Below are positions 12,590 to 19,388 of a stretch of 19,659 bases of DNA, one piece after another. How positions within the stretch are numbered: position 1 is the first letter of the stretch; each line of letters begins with the position of its first letter. The position numbers were made by a program, and so were the translations under genes. Source of the DNA: JBBTXL01 sp038062295 (GTDB lineage: Bacteria; Patescibacteriota; Minisyncoccia; GWC2-36-17; WO2-46-25); NCBI GenBank assembly GCA_038062295.1, contig JBBTXL010000009.1, positions 1 to 19,659 of the forward strand, written 5' to 3'. Under the pieces are notes generated by a model. That model saw only the letters and a program-made list of their open reading frames with translations. It searched no databases and had not been told where the DNA came from.

Positions 12590-12662
12590 TGCGGGGGCGG
12601 GATTTGAACCCGCGACCTACGGCTTATGAGACCGTCGAGCTACCAGACTGCTCCACCCCGCT
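12586..12662 (-). tRNA. Initiator tRNA-Met (fMet, anticodon CAT)
   Basis: Initiator hallmarks: no pair at 1-72 (A1 x A72), A11-T24 in the D-stem (GAGC/GCTC), D-loop AGTCTGGTA, anticodon loop CTCATAA, T-arm GCGGG-TTCAAAT-CCCGC and encoded CCA (12586-12588). The anticodon stem is ACGGT/GCCGT, so the third of the canonical G-C pairs (31-39) is a U-G wobble. It has its own upstream promoter. Confidence 0.94.
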
Positions 12663-12672
12663 ATGAAATAAG

Positions 12673-12701
12673 ATTGTACTACGCGAACAAGAATTATTCA
12701 A
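12673..12701 (-). promoter_or_regulatory. Promoter of the tRNA-fMet island
   Basis: TTGAAT (12701-12696) and TACAAT (12678-12673) are separated by 17 nt on the minus strand, placing the start near 12666, just before the mature tRNA 5' end at 12662. It lies directly after the stop of the HEPN-like membrane gene (12709), where no terminator hairpin is seen. Confidence 0.65.
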
Positions 12702-12708
12702 GTCTTTT

Positions 12709-13239
12709 TTACTCCTCGCTGCCGTCGAGGATGCCAAGCTCGCGGAATGCGCGCTCGTAATTGCCGATAACGCGCTGGGCGTCGGAAAAATTCAGGTGAT
12801 AGGTAATGTCATGCGCGAGAAGGTTGCGCACCTTGTGCGCATCCCACACGCCCTGGATGGACGGGAGCTGCACGGGGGTGAGCTGTTTTAAGCGGTCGGC
12901 CATATCGTTCCCGCGATAGGTCATCTTGGTAAGCAACTCGTCGAATAACTTATCCGCTTCAATGATGGCAAGTTTGTAGTCCGCCTCCCGCATCGTTGCC
13001 ATGCGTTCCCGGATAACCTGCCACTGCGCGACAAACTCGTCTGTGCGGATCGGCGCTTTGCGCCGCAGCATTTCAAGCGACCACGTTTTCGCGTCTTTCA
13101 CAATGCCGAGCTTGTACACCAGGTACGCGCCATGGAAAAAGAAAAATGCCGACGCGGTCCAGAATATAAACTGTATCACCAGGAGAGGACCTGACGGATC
13201 GTATGTAAGCGGGGTAAGGACAACGTTGGCGTCAGGCAT
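12709..13239 (-). CDS. Membrane-anchored protein with HEPN-like R-N-x3-H motif
   Basis: Starting at MPDANVVLTPL, whose ATG overlaps the gatA stop by 8 nt, gives 176 residues. The N-terminus is short and probably extracytoplasmic. One transmembrane helix follows (about 18-43, LLVIQFIFWTASAFFFF). The rest is a soluble, mostly helical cytoplasmic domain: a charged helix (EFVAQWQVIRERMATMREADYKLAIIEADKLFDELL), then MADRLKQLTPV, then WDAHKVRNLLAHD with R138-N139 and H143, then SDAQRVIGNYERAFRELG. The R-N-x3-H spacing and helical context resemble HEPN domains, in which this motif is the RNase active site in many toxins and defence proteins. I infer the similarity from the motif only; a housekeeping or non-catalytic role is equally possible. 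It is translationally coupled to gatA and is the last gene of its operon. Confidence 0.7.
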   Translation of the reverse strand: MPDANVVLTPLTYDPSGPLLVIQFIFWTASAFFFFHGAYLVYKLGIVKDAKTWSLEMLRRKAPIRTDEFVAQWQVIRERMATMREADYKLAIIEADKLFDELLTKMTYRGNDMADRLKQLTPVQLPSIQGVWDAHKVRNLLAHDITYHLNFSDAQRVIGNYERAFRELGILDGSEE

Positions 13240-14683
13240 TGGTTTTGTCGGTTGTTCCGCGTACCTTTTCGCATAATGCGCCAGCGTGAAACAAGCGTTC
13301 TTCCGCAAACCACGGCGCGATAAATTGCATCCCGACGGGAAGGCCGTTCACAACTCCACACGGCACGGAAATCGCGGGGATGCCTGCAAGATTTACAGGA
13401 ACCGTAAACACGTCCTCCAGATACATGGACAGCGGATCTTCCGTTTTCTCGCCGAACCGGAATGCGGTGGTGGGGGTGGTACTTGTCGCGATAACGTCAA
13501 CTGTGTTGAATGCATTCGAAAAATCTTCTACGATCTTCGTGCGCACCTGTTGCGCTTTTTTATAATATGCATCGTAGTATCCCGCCGAGAGCACATAGGT
13601 ACCAAGCATGATACGCCGCTTTACCTCCCTCCCAAACCCCTCCGTGCGCGAACGGACGTAAATGTCTTGCAGGGCATCGTGTGTTGACCGCCCATGGGTT
13701 GAGTACCCGTATTTCATGCCGTCATAGCGCGCGAGGTTGGAAGAAACTTCCGCCGGCATAATGATATAGTACGCGGAGATCGCATAGGGCGTATGCGGCA
13801 AGCTGACCTCGGTGAGCGTACAGCCCTCCTTTTCAAGCGCGGCAAGCGTTGTTTCAATGACCGCGCGGACGGACGGGTCAATGCCTTCGCCGAAATATTC
13901 TTTCGGAATACCTATCCTTAGATTTCGAATATCACGTTCCGAGTTTCGAACACGTGCTTCAACACTCGTGGCGTCTTTCTCGTCATACCCCCGGATCGCG
14001 TCAAACACGATGCGCGCGTCCTCGACCGTGCGCGCCAGCGGTCCGATCTGGTCAAGCGACGACGCCATTGCCATCAGCCCGGAACGCGATACCGCGCCGT
14101 AGGTCGGCTTTAACCCAACCACGCCGCACAGCGACGCGGGCTGACGGATAGAACCGCCGGTATCCGAACCCAGCGCGTACACCGCGTAGTGTGCCGCAAC
14201 TGCGGCTGCCGAGCCGCCCGACGAACCGCCGGGCACCCGCGACGGATCGGTGGGGTTTTTGGTCGGGAAAAACGCGGAGTTTTCGGTGGACGAACCCATC
14301 GCAAACTCATCCATATTCGTCTTTCCGACCATAACCGCTCCGTTGCTTTTCAGTTTTTCAATAACATACGCGTCGTACGGCGCCACATACTGCTCCAATA
14401 TTTTTGACGACGCGGTGGAACGCAAACCCTCAACGACAATATTTTCCTTCACTGCACAGGGAATACCCGCAAGCGCCGGAAGCGTGTCACCACGCGCGAT
14501 TTGTGCGTCAATGGCGGCCGCCTGCGAGCGAGCACCGTCAAAGTTGTAATGCACGAACGCATGCATGTCATGGTCCGTCTTTTCAATGCGCGCAATGCAG
14601 TCGTCCGCAAGCTCAACGGCAGAAAATTCCCGGGCAACGAGTTTTGTATGCAGCTCCTGAATTGAAAGACCGGAGAGTTTCAT
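13232..14683 (-). CDS. gatA: Aspartyl/glutamyl-tRNA(Asn/Gln) amidotransferase subunit A
   Basis: GatA is the amidase subunit of GatCAB, releasing ammonia from glutamine for transamidation of mischarged tRNA. The 483-residue product has the amidase signature with the complete Ser-cis-Ser-Lys triad: K79 (GIPCAVKENI), S154 (PGGSSGGSAAAV) and S178 (GSDTGGSIRQPA). The residue numbers coincide with those of well-studied GatA proteins. Further family blocks are MVGKTNMDEFAMGSSTENS and GLKPTYGAVSRSGL; the C-terminal GLPVGMQFIAPWFAEERL segment is normal. It follows gatC by 3 nt and overlaps the next gene by 8 nt. GatB is encoded about 10 kb away. No SD precedes the ATG. Confidence 0.97.
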   Translation of the reverse strand: MKLSGLSIQELHTKLVAREFSAVELADDCIARIEKTDHDMHAFVHYNFDGARSQAAAIDAQIARGDTLPALAGIPCAVKENIVVEGLRSTASSKILEQYVAPYDAYVIEKLKSNGAVMVGKTNMDEFAMGSSTENSAFFPTKNPTDPSRVPGGSSGGSAAAVAAHYAVYALGSDTGGSIRQPASLCGVVGLKPTYGAVSRSGLMAMASSLDQIGPLARTVEDARIVFDAIRGYDEKDATSVEARVRNSERDIRNLRIGIPKEYFGEGIDPSVRAVIETTLAALEKEGCTLTEVSLPHTPYAISAYYIIMPAEVSSNLARYDGMKYGYSTHGRSTHDALQDIYVRSRTEGFGREVKRRIMLGTYVLSAGYYDAYYKKAQQVRTKIVEDFSNAFNTVDVIATSTTPTTAFRFGEKTEDPLSMYLEDVFTVPVNLAGIPAISVPCGVVNGLPVGMQFIAPWFAEERLFHAGALCEKVRGTTDKTNA

Positions 14684-14686
14684 AGA

Positions 14687-14977
14687 TCACAAGATTGCCT
14701 TCACTTTCACATATCCGTTTTCCTGTTCCGGCGCGGCATCAAGAAGCGCCGCGGCGCGCTCTGCGGCGCGTGGGTGCTGTTCATACTCATCCTTGCGAAA
14801 AACGTTATGCGCGGATACAGCATGTGCGGTCGGCGTGGCGCCCGAAAGATCAACGCGCTCAAGTTCGGAAACATGCGCGAGGATGGACGAAAGTTCGCGC
14901 GCAAAACGCGCCAACTCTTCATCGGTAAATGCAAGATGCGAAAGTTTCGCAAGATGTTTGATCTGGTCAATATCCAT
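14687..14977 (-). CDS. gatC: Aspartyl/glutamyl-tRNA(Asn/Gln) amidotransferase subunit C
   Basis: GatC is the small belt-like subunit that stabilises the GatA-GatB interface. The 96-residue protein has the family layout: an N-terminal helical pair (IDQIKHLAKLSHLAFTDEEL, then LSSILAHVSELERVDLSGATPTAHAV) and an extended C-terminal part with VFRKDE and the terminal ENGYVKVKAIL. It begins 5 nt after the ligA stop and precedes gatA by 3 nt, as expected for a gatCA pair. Confidence 0.95.
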   Translation of the reverse strand: MDIDQIKHLAKLSHLAFTDEELARFARELSSILAHVSELERVDLSGATPTAHAVSAHNVFRKDEYEQHPRAAERAAALLDAAPEQENGYVKVKAIL

Positions 14978-14982
14978 ACCGT

Positions 14983-17022
14983 TTATGCCTTATGCACCAT
15001 GTTCAAAAATTCTTTTTCGTTCAGTATCTTCACGTTTAGTTTTTTTGCCTGTTCGTGCTTTGACCCGGGGTTTTCACCCGCAACAACAAAGTGTGTCCGG
15101 GCGGATACCGAACGTTGCGGCTTGCCGCCCAGCGCGCGCACGGCGGCTTCGGCATCATCGCGACTCATCGCCGAAAGTTCGCCCGTAAACACGAAACTTT
15201 TCCCGGAAAATGCGCTTGAACGCTTCGGACGCTCACGCGGCGCTATGATAATACCAGCATCCTTCAATTTTTGCAAAAGCCGCGCGGCGTACGGCGAACG
15301 AAAGTATGCGACAATACTAGAGGCAACCTTCGGGCCGATGTCGGTAATTTCTTCAAGCGACGCCATCGTCTCGCGCCGCAGGACAATCGCAAGGTCTGTC
15401 GGCGTCCGCAGAGACCGCCGCGTCTCCAGATGGTCGGCAAGGTCGGCCGCGGTTTCCTCCCCGACATGCACAATGCCGAGCGCGAACAACAGGCGGGCAA
15501 GCGATACGGTTGTGCTTTTTTTGATCGTGGCAATAAGATTGTCGGCCGACTTTTCGGCAAACCGCTCCAACGGCTCAAGATCGCCTTTCTCCAAAAAAAA
15601 GATATCGGCGGGGTCGGACACCAACCCCTCGCGCGAAAGTTGCTCCAGTATCTTGTCGCCCAGGCCGACAATATTGAACGCTTTGCGTGAAACAAAATGC
15701 GCCAGCGCTTCGCGGTTCTTCGCCGGACAGTCCGCGGCGGCGCACTTCCATATCACTTCTCCCGCAGGCCGTATGAGTGCGCCTTTGCATACCGGGCAAC
15801 GCGTCGGCATGCGGAATTGCTTTTCTTTTCCCGTACGCAGATTCTCCAAAACACTCACAACCTTGGGAATCACGTCACCCGCGCGTTTCACAATGACGGT
15901 ATCGCCGATCTTCACCCCCAGCCGCGCAATTTCGTCCTGATTGTGGAGCGACGCATGCGAAACGGTCGTGCCGCCGATAGAAACCGGGTCGAGGTGCGCC
16001 ACGGGCGTAAGCGCGCCGGTACGCCCCACATGCACCACAATATCTTTGATTCGTGTGGTTGCCTCCTCGGCGGGAAACTTGAACGCGATCGCGCCGCGCG
16101 GGGCTTTTCCGGCAACGCCAAGTCGTGTGAATGTCGCGTTGTCGTTCACCGTTACTACGATGCCGTCTATCTGGTGCGCGAGATTATCCCGCCGCGCGGC
16201 AATGTCGCGATAGAACGCGAACACTTCGCCGATGGTTTTGCAAGAACGGGCGAGCGTATCGGTCTTAAAACCCAGTGCATGCGCCAACATATGCTCCTCC
16301 TCGTGCGTTTTCTGTCCGGTGTCCGTGACAACATCGTACGCCATAAAATCAAGCTTGCGCGCGGCGGCGGTGTTTGGATCCAACTGCCGGATGGAACCGG
16401 CGGCGGTATTGCGGGGGTTGGCATAGAGCGGTTCACCCGAGGCCGCGCGTTCTTTGTTGATCGCGGCAAAAACTTTTTTCGTCATGAACACTTCGCCGCG
16501 CACTTCAATGTTTCGTATCGGTGCGGTATTTTTTGCATGCTCCAAAACAAGCGGAACCGCCTCTATGGTTTTAATATTTTGTGTGACATCTTCCCCTGTC
16601 GTGCCGTCGCCCCGCGTCGCGGCAGTTACCAAAACGCCGGCGCGATACACAAGCGATATGGCGAACCCGTCGATCTTCAGCTCGGCAAAATAGGAAAATA
16701 TTCCCCGGGGATACACTTTTTTAATGCGTTCTTCCCACGCGCGCATTTCGTCTTCCGAAAACGCGTCGTCGAGCGACAGCATCGGCGTGGTGTGGCGTAC
16801 CTTTGTGAACTGTGCGAGCGGGGCGCCTCCAACACGCTGGGTTGGGGAATCCGGCGTAACAAGCTCCGGGTGCTCCCGTTCCAAGCGCACCAACTCATGT
16901 TTCAGAGAATCCAGCGCGGCGTCCGATATTTCCGAGCGGTCAAGCACATGGTAGAGATACCGGTGATGGTTTATTTCCGCTTTCAGTTTTTCTATCCGAG
17001 TTTTTGCTTCTGTTTTCGTCAC
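14983..17022 (-). CDS. ligA: NAD-dependent DNA ligase
   Basis: LigA seals nicks during replication and repair using NAD+. With a GTG start at 17022 the product is 679 residues, the usual size. An ATG at 17067 is in frame, but the extra 15 residues are encoded by a heptamer repeat and are probably leader. Domains in order: Ia (YLYHVLDRSEISDAALDSL), adenylation domain with SPTQRVGG, TPMLSLDDAF and the catalytic Lys116 in AELKIDG, then the OB fold (GRTGALTPVAHLDPV). The zinc finger is four Cys in CPVC and KCAAADC, followed by the helix-hairpin-helix region (ALGIVHVGEETAADLA; ITDIGPKVASSI) and a C-terminal BRCT (SGKSFVFTGEL to the end). It lies between the PilX-like gene (93 nt) and gatC (5 nt). 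All key motifs are intact. Confidence 0.95.
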   Translation of the reverse strand: MTKTEAKTRIEKLKAEINHHRYLYHVLDRSEISDAALDSLKHELVRLEREHPELVTPDSPTQRVGGAPLAQFTKVRHTTPMLSLDDAFSEDEMRAWEERIKKVYPRGIFSYFAELKIDGFAISLVYRAGVLVTAATRGDGTTGEDVTQNIKTIEAVPLVLEHAKNTAPIRNIEVRGEVFMTKKVFAAINKERAASGEPLYANPRNTAAGSIRQLDPNTAAARKLDFMAYDVVTDTGQKTHEEEHMLAHALGFKTDTLARSCKTIGEVFAFYRDIAARRDNLAHQIDGIVVTVNDNATFTRLGVAGKAPRGAIAFKFPAEEATTRIKDIVVHVGRTGALTPVAHLDPVSIGGTTVSHASLHNQDEIARLGVKIGDTVIVKRAGDVIPKVVSVLENLRTGKEKQFRMPTRCPVCKGALIRPAGEVIWKCAAADCPAKNREALAHFVSRKAFNIVGLGDKILEQLSREGLVSDPADIFFLEKGDLEPLERFAEKSADNLIATIKKSTTVSLARLLFALGIVHVGEETAADLADHLETRRSLRTPTDLAIVLRRETMASLEEITDIGPKVASSIVAYFRSPYAARLLQKLKDAGIIIAPRERPKRSSAFSGKSFVFTGELSAMSRDDAEAAVRALGGKPQRSVSARTHFVVAGENPGSKHEQAKKLNVKILNEKEFLNMVHKA

Positions 17023-17030
17023 AAAACATA

Positions 17031-17057
17031 TAACCTGTAACCTGTAACCTGTAACCC
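17031..17057. repeat. Heptamer tandem repeat TAACCTG upstream of the ligA start
   Basis: Three perfect TAACCTG copies (17031-17051) plus TAACC. The array sits 8 nt upstream of the preferred ligA GTG and inside the in-frame extension from an ATG at 17067. Part of it also pairs with GGGTTAC at 17091-17097. Copy-number change would alter leader length, or the frame if the upstream ATG is used. Confidence 0.85.
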
Positions 17058-17115
17058 AAGAAAGCATAGGTTCGTATTCTCTTGGATTTTGGGTTACCTG
17101 TTGCGAGTTACAGGA

Positions 17116-17700
17116 TCACAAATTTGGGTACACGATCTCCAATGCCCGATTCGTGTTGCGGTACGACCCGTTCGTGATGATCCGTATGCAATCATCTGCG
17201 GTGCCGATCACCCGCGCGCAGGCGTCGGAGTAAGCAGGGTCTGTGAGGTTACCGGACACAATACGGGCTTTCGCATTGCATGCCGCGTCGGCAACGCTCG
17301 AAAAACCGATTGCTGAAACGCACCCCGACGATCCCAGTATTTCAGTTTCGTTATGAGTGATAGTACTGTTCGTAATAGCGGTAACGGAGGTATCTATCAC
17401 AATACTGCTTGGTGTGCCAAAATTCGTGTCTTCCTCCACATATGCCGCGCCCGGCCGCGTGAGATACAACGTGTACTCCATCGCGGAGTCCGCAATATAC
17501 ACGGCATTCAGGGAGCGGGCGGCCTCCGAGGTTATTTTGTACTCCCGGACGAACGCGGATGATGCGAACAACGCGGTTGCCAACACCGCCGAAAGCGTCA
17601 ACATAGCAAGATAGAGCGTAATACCGCGCTCCTGGAACCTGGAACCTGGAACCTGGAACGAAAGAACGGTGGATTGTGTGTTATAGGTTTTAGGTTTCAT
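17116..17700 (-). CDS. PilX-like minor pilin
   Basis: Starting at MKPKTYNTQS gives 194 residues with a type III prepilin-like N-terminus. A 26-residue leader ends in ERG, followed by ITLYLAMLTLSAVLATALFA, the hydrophobic pilin helix. Glu5 of the mature form is replaced by Leu, as in PilX/GspK-type minor pilins, so the call rests on position (last of the minor pilin genes) and on the segment EAARSLNAVYIADSAMEYTLYL, typical of PilX. The remainder is a Thr/Ser-rich globular domain with paired Cys (GCVSAIGFSSVADAAC; DACARVIGTADDC). Residues 14-24 of the leader are encoded by a 4-copy heptamer repeat. The ATG is 1 nt after the PilW-like stop, so translation is coupled. Confidence 0.8.
   Translation of the reverse strand: MKPKTYNTQSTVLSFQVPGSRFQERGITLYLAMLTLSAVLATALFASSAFVREYKITSEAARSLNAVYIADSAMEYTLYLTRPGAAYVEEDTNFGTPSSIVIDTSVTAITNSTITHNETEILGSSGCVSAIGFSSVADAACNAKARIVSGNLTDPAYSDACARVIGTADDCIRIITNGSYRNTNRALEIVYPNL
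17632..17659. repeat. Heptamer tandem repeat CTGGAAC in the PilX-like leader
   Basis: Four perfect copies of CTGGAAC, within the coding sequence for residues 14-24 of the PilX-like prepilin, just before the predicted cleavage site. A 7-nt unit shifts frame on any single-copy gain or loss, so this is a candidate contingency repeat. Confidence 0.9.
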
Positions 17701-17701
17701 G

Positions 17702-18247
17702 TTATAAGATCCTCGGCGAGATGGTGGTTTGAACATTGATACTGGTTGCCACGTCAGCGGCGGTACCGGCGGATGCGGCTTCCAGTACAATGATAAGGCG
17801 AATGTGACTGGCCGCACCGGTACCGGTGAGGTCAAACCGCAAACTTGAAACGGCAACATTGACCGCGGTGATCGCCTCCGCCGGAACAACGTCGCCGGGA
17901 CTGATATTGTCATCAAACATCACCCTTCCTCCCTGGAGAAAAAACCGGATGGGAGATCCGTTGCGGTGGGGCATGTTGGACGTGAATTGGATCTCGTTGG
18001 CGTTGTTTTGCGTGAACGCACTCCCCATACGGACCTCTTTTGCCATCACTTCCATGGCGTAGCGAATATTGTCCGCGACGTTTTGCGCGGTAAACCCCTT
18101 TTCCTGGCCGCGCAGCGACGTGACAAGCATACCCGACATGAGTACCACAACAATGGAAAACACGGAAATGGAAACCATGAGTTCTATGAGGGTAAACCCC
18201 GCGTTGTTGTTTTGTTGTTTTGTTGTTTTGTTGCTTTCTTGTTTCAT
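17702..18247 (-). CDS. PilW-like minor pilin
   Basis: The 181-residue product starts at MKQESNKTTK, 4 nt after the PilV-like stop. The leader (MKQESNKTTKQQNNNAG, 17 residues) precedes the prepilin site G|FTLIELMVSISVFSIVVV with the conserved Glu5. A long hydrophobic helix follows, then EKGFTAQNVADNIRYAMEVMAKEVRMGSAF, typical of PilW/GspJ-like proteins, and a beta-rich C-terminal domain. Minor pilins prime assembly of the type IV pilus or related pseudopilus at the inner membrane. The leader is unusually rich in Asn, Lys, Thr and Gln because it is encoded by an 8-nt tandem repeat. It lies third of the four minor pilin genes. Confidence 0.86.
   Translation of the reverse strand: MKQESNKTTKQQNNNAGFTLIELMVSISVFSIVVVLMSGMLVTSLRGQEKGFTAQNVADNIRYAMEVMAKEVRMGSAFTQNNANEIQFTSNMPHRNGSPIRFFLQGGRVMFDDNISPGDVVPAEAITAVNVAVSSLRFDLTGTGAASHIRLIIVLEAASAGTAADVATSINVQTTISPRIL
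18204..18233. repeat. Octamer tandem repeat in the PilW-like leader
   Basis: Unit GTTGTTTT (CAACAAAA class on the coding strand) in three perfect copies (18206-18229) plus partial flanks. It lies in codons about 6-14 of the PilW-like prepilin, upstream of the G|FTLIE cleavage site. A unit of 8 nt is not a multiple of three, so slippage changes the frame. Confidence 0.85.
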
Positions 18248-18251
18248 CGCC

Positions 18252-18818
18252 TTACTTCCAGTCATAGAGGTATTCGGAAACCGTAATGCTGCACCCCGCG
18301 CCGCAGGTAGCAAGCGCCGTCACGTTCAGCCGTTCCGGATTGTTCGGATCGATTGACCCGGGGTTTTCAAGAACGGTGGTCACGGTGCGGGTAAACATGC
18401 TTGCCGCCGTATCCATGACATAGTGCGACCCGTCAAACGCCATGTTCGGCGCGGGAGCGCACGGGGCTGCGGCAAACGGCGTCAGTGCGCCGCCGCTGTT
18501 GTCGGTGTCCCACGCTATGCACCCACTCACATTGGCAATGGCGTCCGTCCATGCGTTCCCTGCCATCCAGTTGCGGTCGCGAACATTGCGGATAACTTCC
18601 ACGCCTTCCTGCGCGAGGTTTGCGGCAACGATCTTGTTTTTGGTGCGTGTCCCGGTATTGATAGCGCTGGTGATCACCATAATGGCGGTTGACACCCCGA
18701 CGGAAAATACCGCGATGGCGATCATGCTTTCCAGCAACGTGAATCCGCCGCAAACTTTCAACTTCGTTCGCGTATGGCTTTTCGCTTTCAGAAAATTATA
18801 GATTGGATTTTTTTGCAT
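18252..18818 (-). CDS. PilV/PilI-like minor pilin
   Basis: The 188-residue product starts at MQKNPIYNFLKAK, 16 nt after the upstream stop; a longer extension would overlap the previous gene and is discarded. A 25-residue leader ends in VCGG, followed by the type IV prepilin motif G|FTLLESMIAIAVFSVGVSTAIMV with Glu5. The segment NKIVAANLAQEGVEVIRNVRDRNWM is characteristic of PilV/GspI-like minor pilins. The C-terminal domain has paired Cys residues (CGAGC near the end) that could form a disulphide. A weak AAGAAG lies just before the ATG. It is second in the minor-pilin series and lacks the tandem repeat found in its two downstream neighbours. Confidence 0.86.
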   Translation of the reverse strand: MQKNPIYNFLKAKSHTRTKLKVCGGFTLLESMIAIAVFSVGVSTAIMVITSAINTGTRTKNKIVAANLAQEGVEVIRNVRDRNWMAGNAWTDAIANVSGCIAWDTDNSGGALTPFAAAPCAPAPNMAFDGSHYVMDTAASMFTRTVTTVLENPGSIDPNNPERLNVTALATCGAGCSITVSEYLYDWK

Positions 18819-18834
18819 TGCTTCTTTACACTGA

Positions 18835-19368
18835 TTATTGTATCTCCACATTCCCAAATCGGTTCACCACGATATTTTTTGACCCGCTTGCGGAAGAAAG
18901 CGTGAATATCACCGCGGTACTCGCCAGCGCGCCATCAACATAGGTGACGGGCTCGGGCGCTTCAAACGAAACATCCGACGCCAAACTTGAAATGGTAATG
19001 CCGCCGGGAAGGTTCGTTGTTGCGACCGTTGCATCCGGTTCCTGCGCACTATCGTACTGGTGCGTACAAGGCGCGATCTCCTCATCGGTGGTGTTCTTGT
19101 ACACGAAGTACTCGCTCGCGGAGTTCATATATACACCGTACACACAAATAGGACTGTCCGAGGGAGCGAGCGACAGGTTTTGCGCGCGGCGGAGGTCAAG
19201 CGCCAACTGTTGCGCCGCCTGGTTGAGTTTCTGCACTCCCCGGAATGTTCCCGCGTTTAGAAATATCACGCTTGCGATCGTCGCAATAACCGCACCGGCG
19301 ACCAAAAGCTCCACAAGGGTGAATCCCTGTTCCCTATTTCGGTTTTGCTCTGTCTTTTTATCCAGCAT
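18835..19368 (-). CDS. GspH/FimT-like minor pilin
   Basis: The 177-residue product has a 15-residue leader (MLDKKTEQNRNREQG), then the prepilin site G|FTLVELLVAGAVIATIASV with Glu5. After the helix comes RGVQKLNQAAQQLALDLRRAQNLSLA, typical of FimT/GspH proteins, and a beta-rich domain ending in VVNRFGNVEIQ. Two Cys (C75 near SPICVYGVY and one in IAPCTHQ) could form a disulphide. FimT/GspH-like minor pilins help initiate pilus assembly, and some bind DNA during competence; whether this one does is unknown. It begins 20 nt after the prepilin peptidase stop and leads the minor pilin cluster. Confidence 0.88.
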   Translation of the reverse strand: MLDKKTEQNRNREQGFTLVELLVAGAVIATIASVIFLNAGTFRGVQKLNQAAQQLALDLRRAQNLSLAPSDSPICVYGVYMNSASEYFVYKNTTDEEIAPCTHQYDSAQEPDATVATTNLPGGITISSLASDVSFEAPEPVTYVDGALASTAVIFTLSSASGSKNIVVNRFGNVEIQ

Positions 19369-19388
19369 CGTTATTCATAATTCCCGAT

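Noticed and set aside
15697..17040. 447-codon open frame on the plus strand opposite ligA
   Set aside because: It is antisense to an intact LigA with all motifs; its translation has no recognisable domain and arises from GC-rich codon use. The long plus-strand frame across 14774-15940 and one of 300 codons opposite gyrB (5619-6521) are explained the same way.
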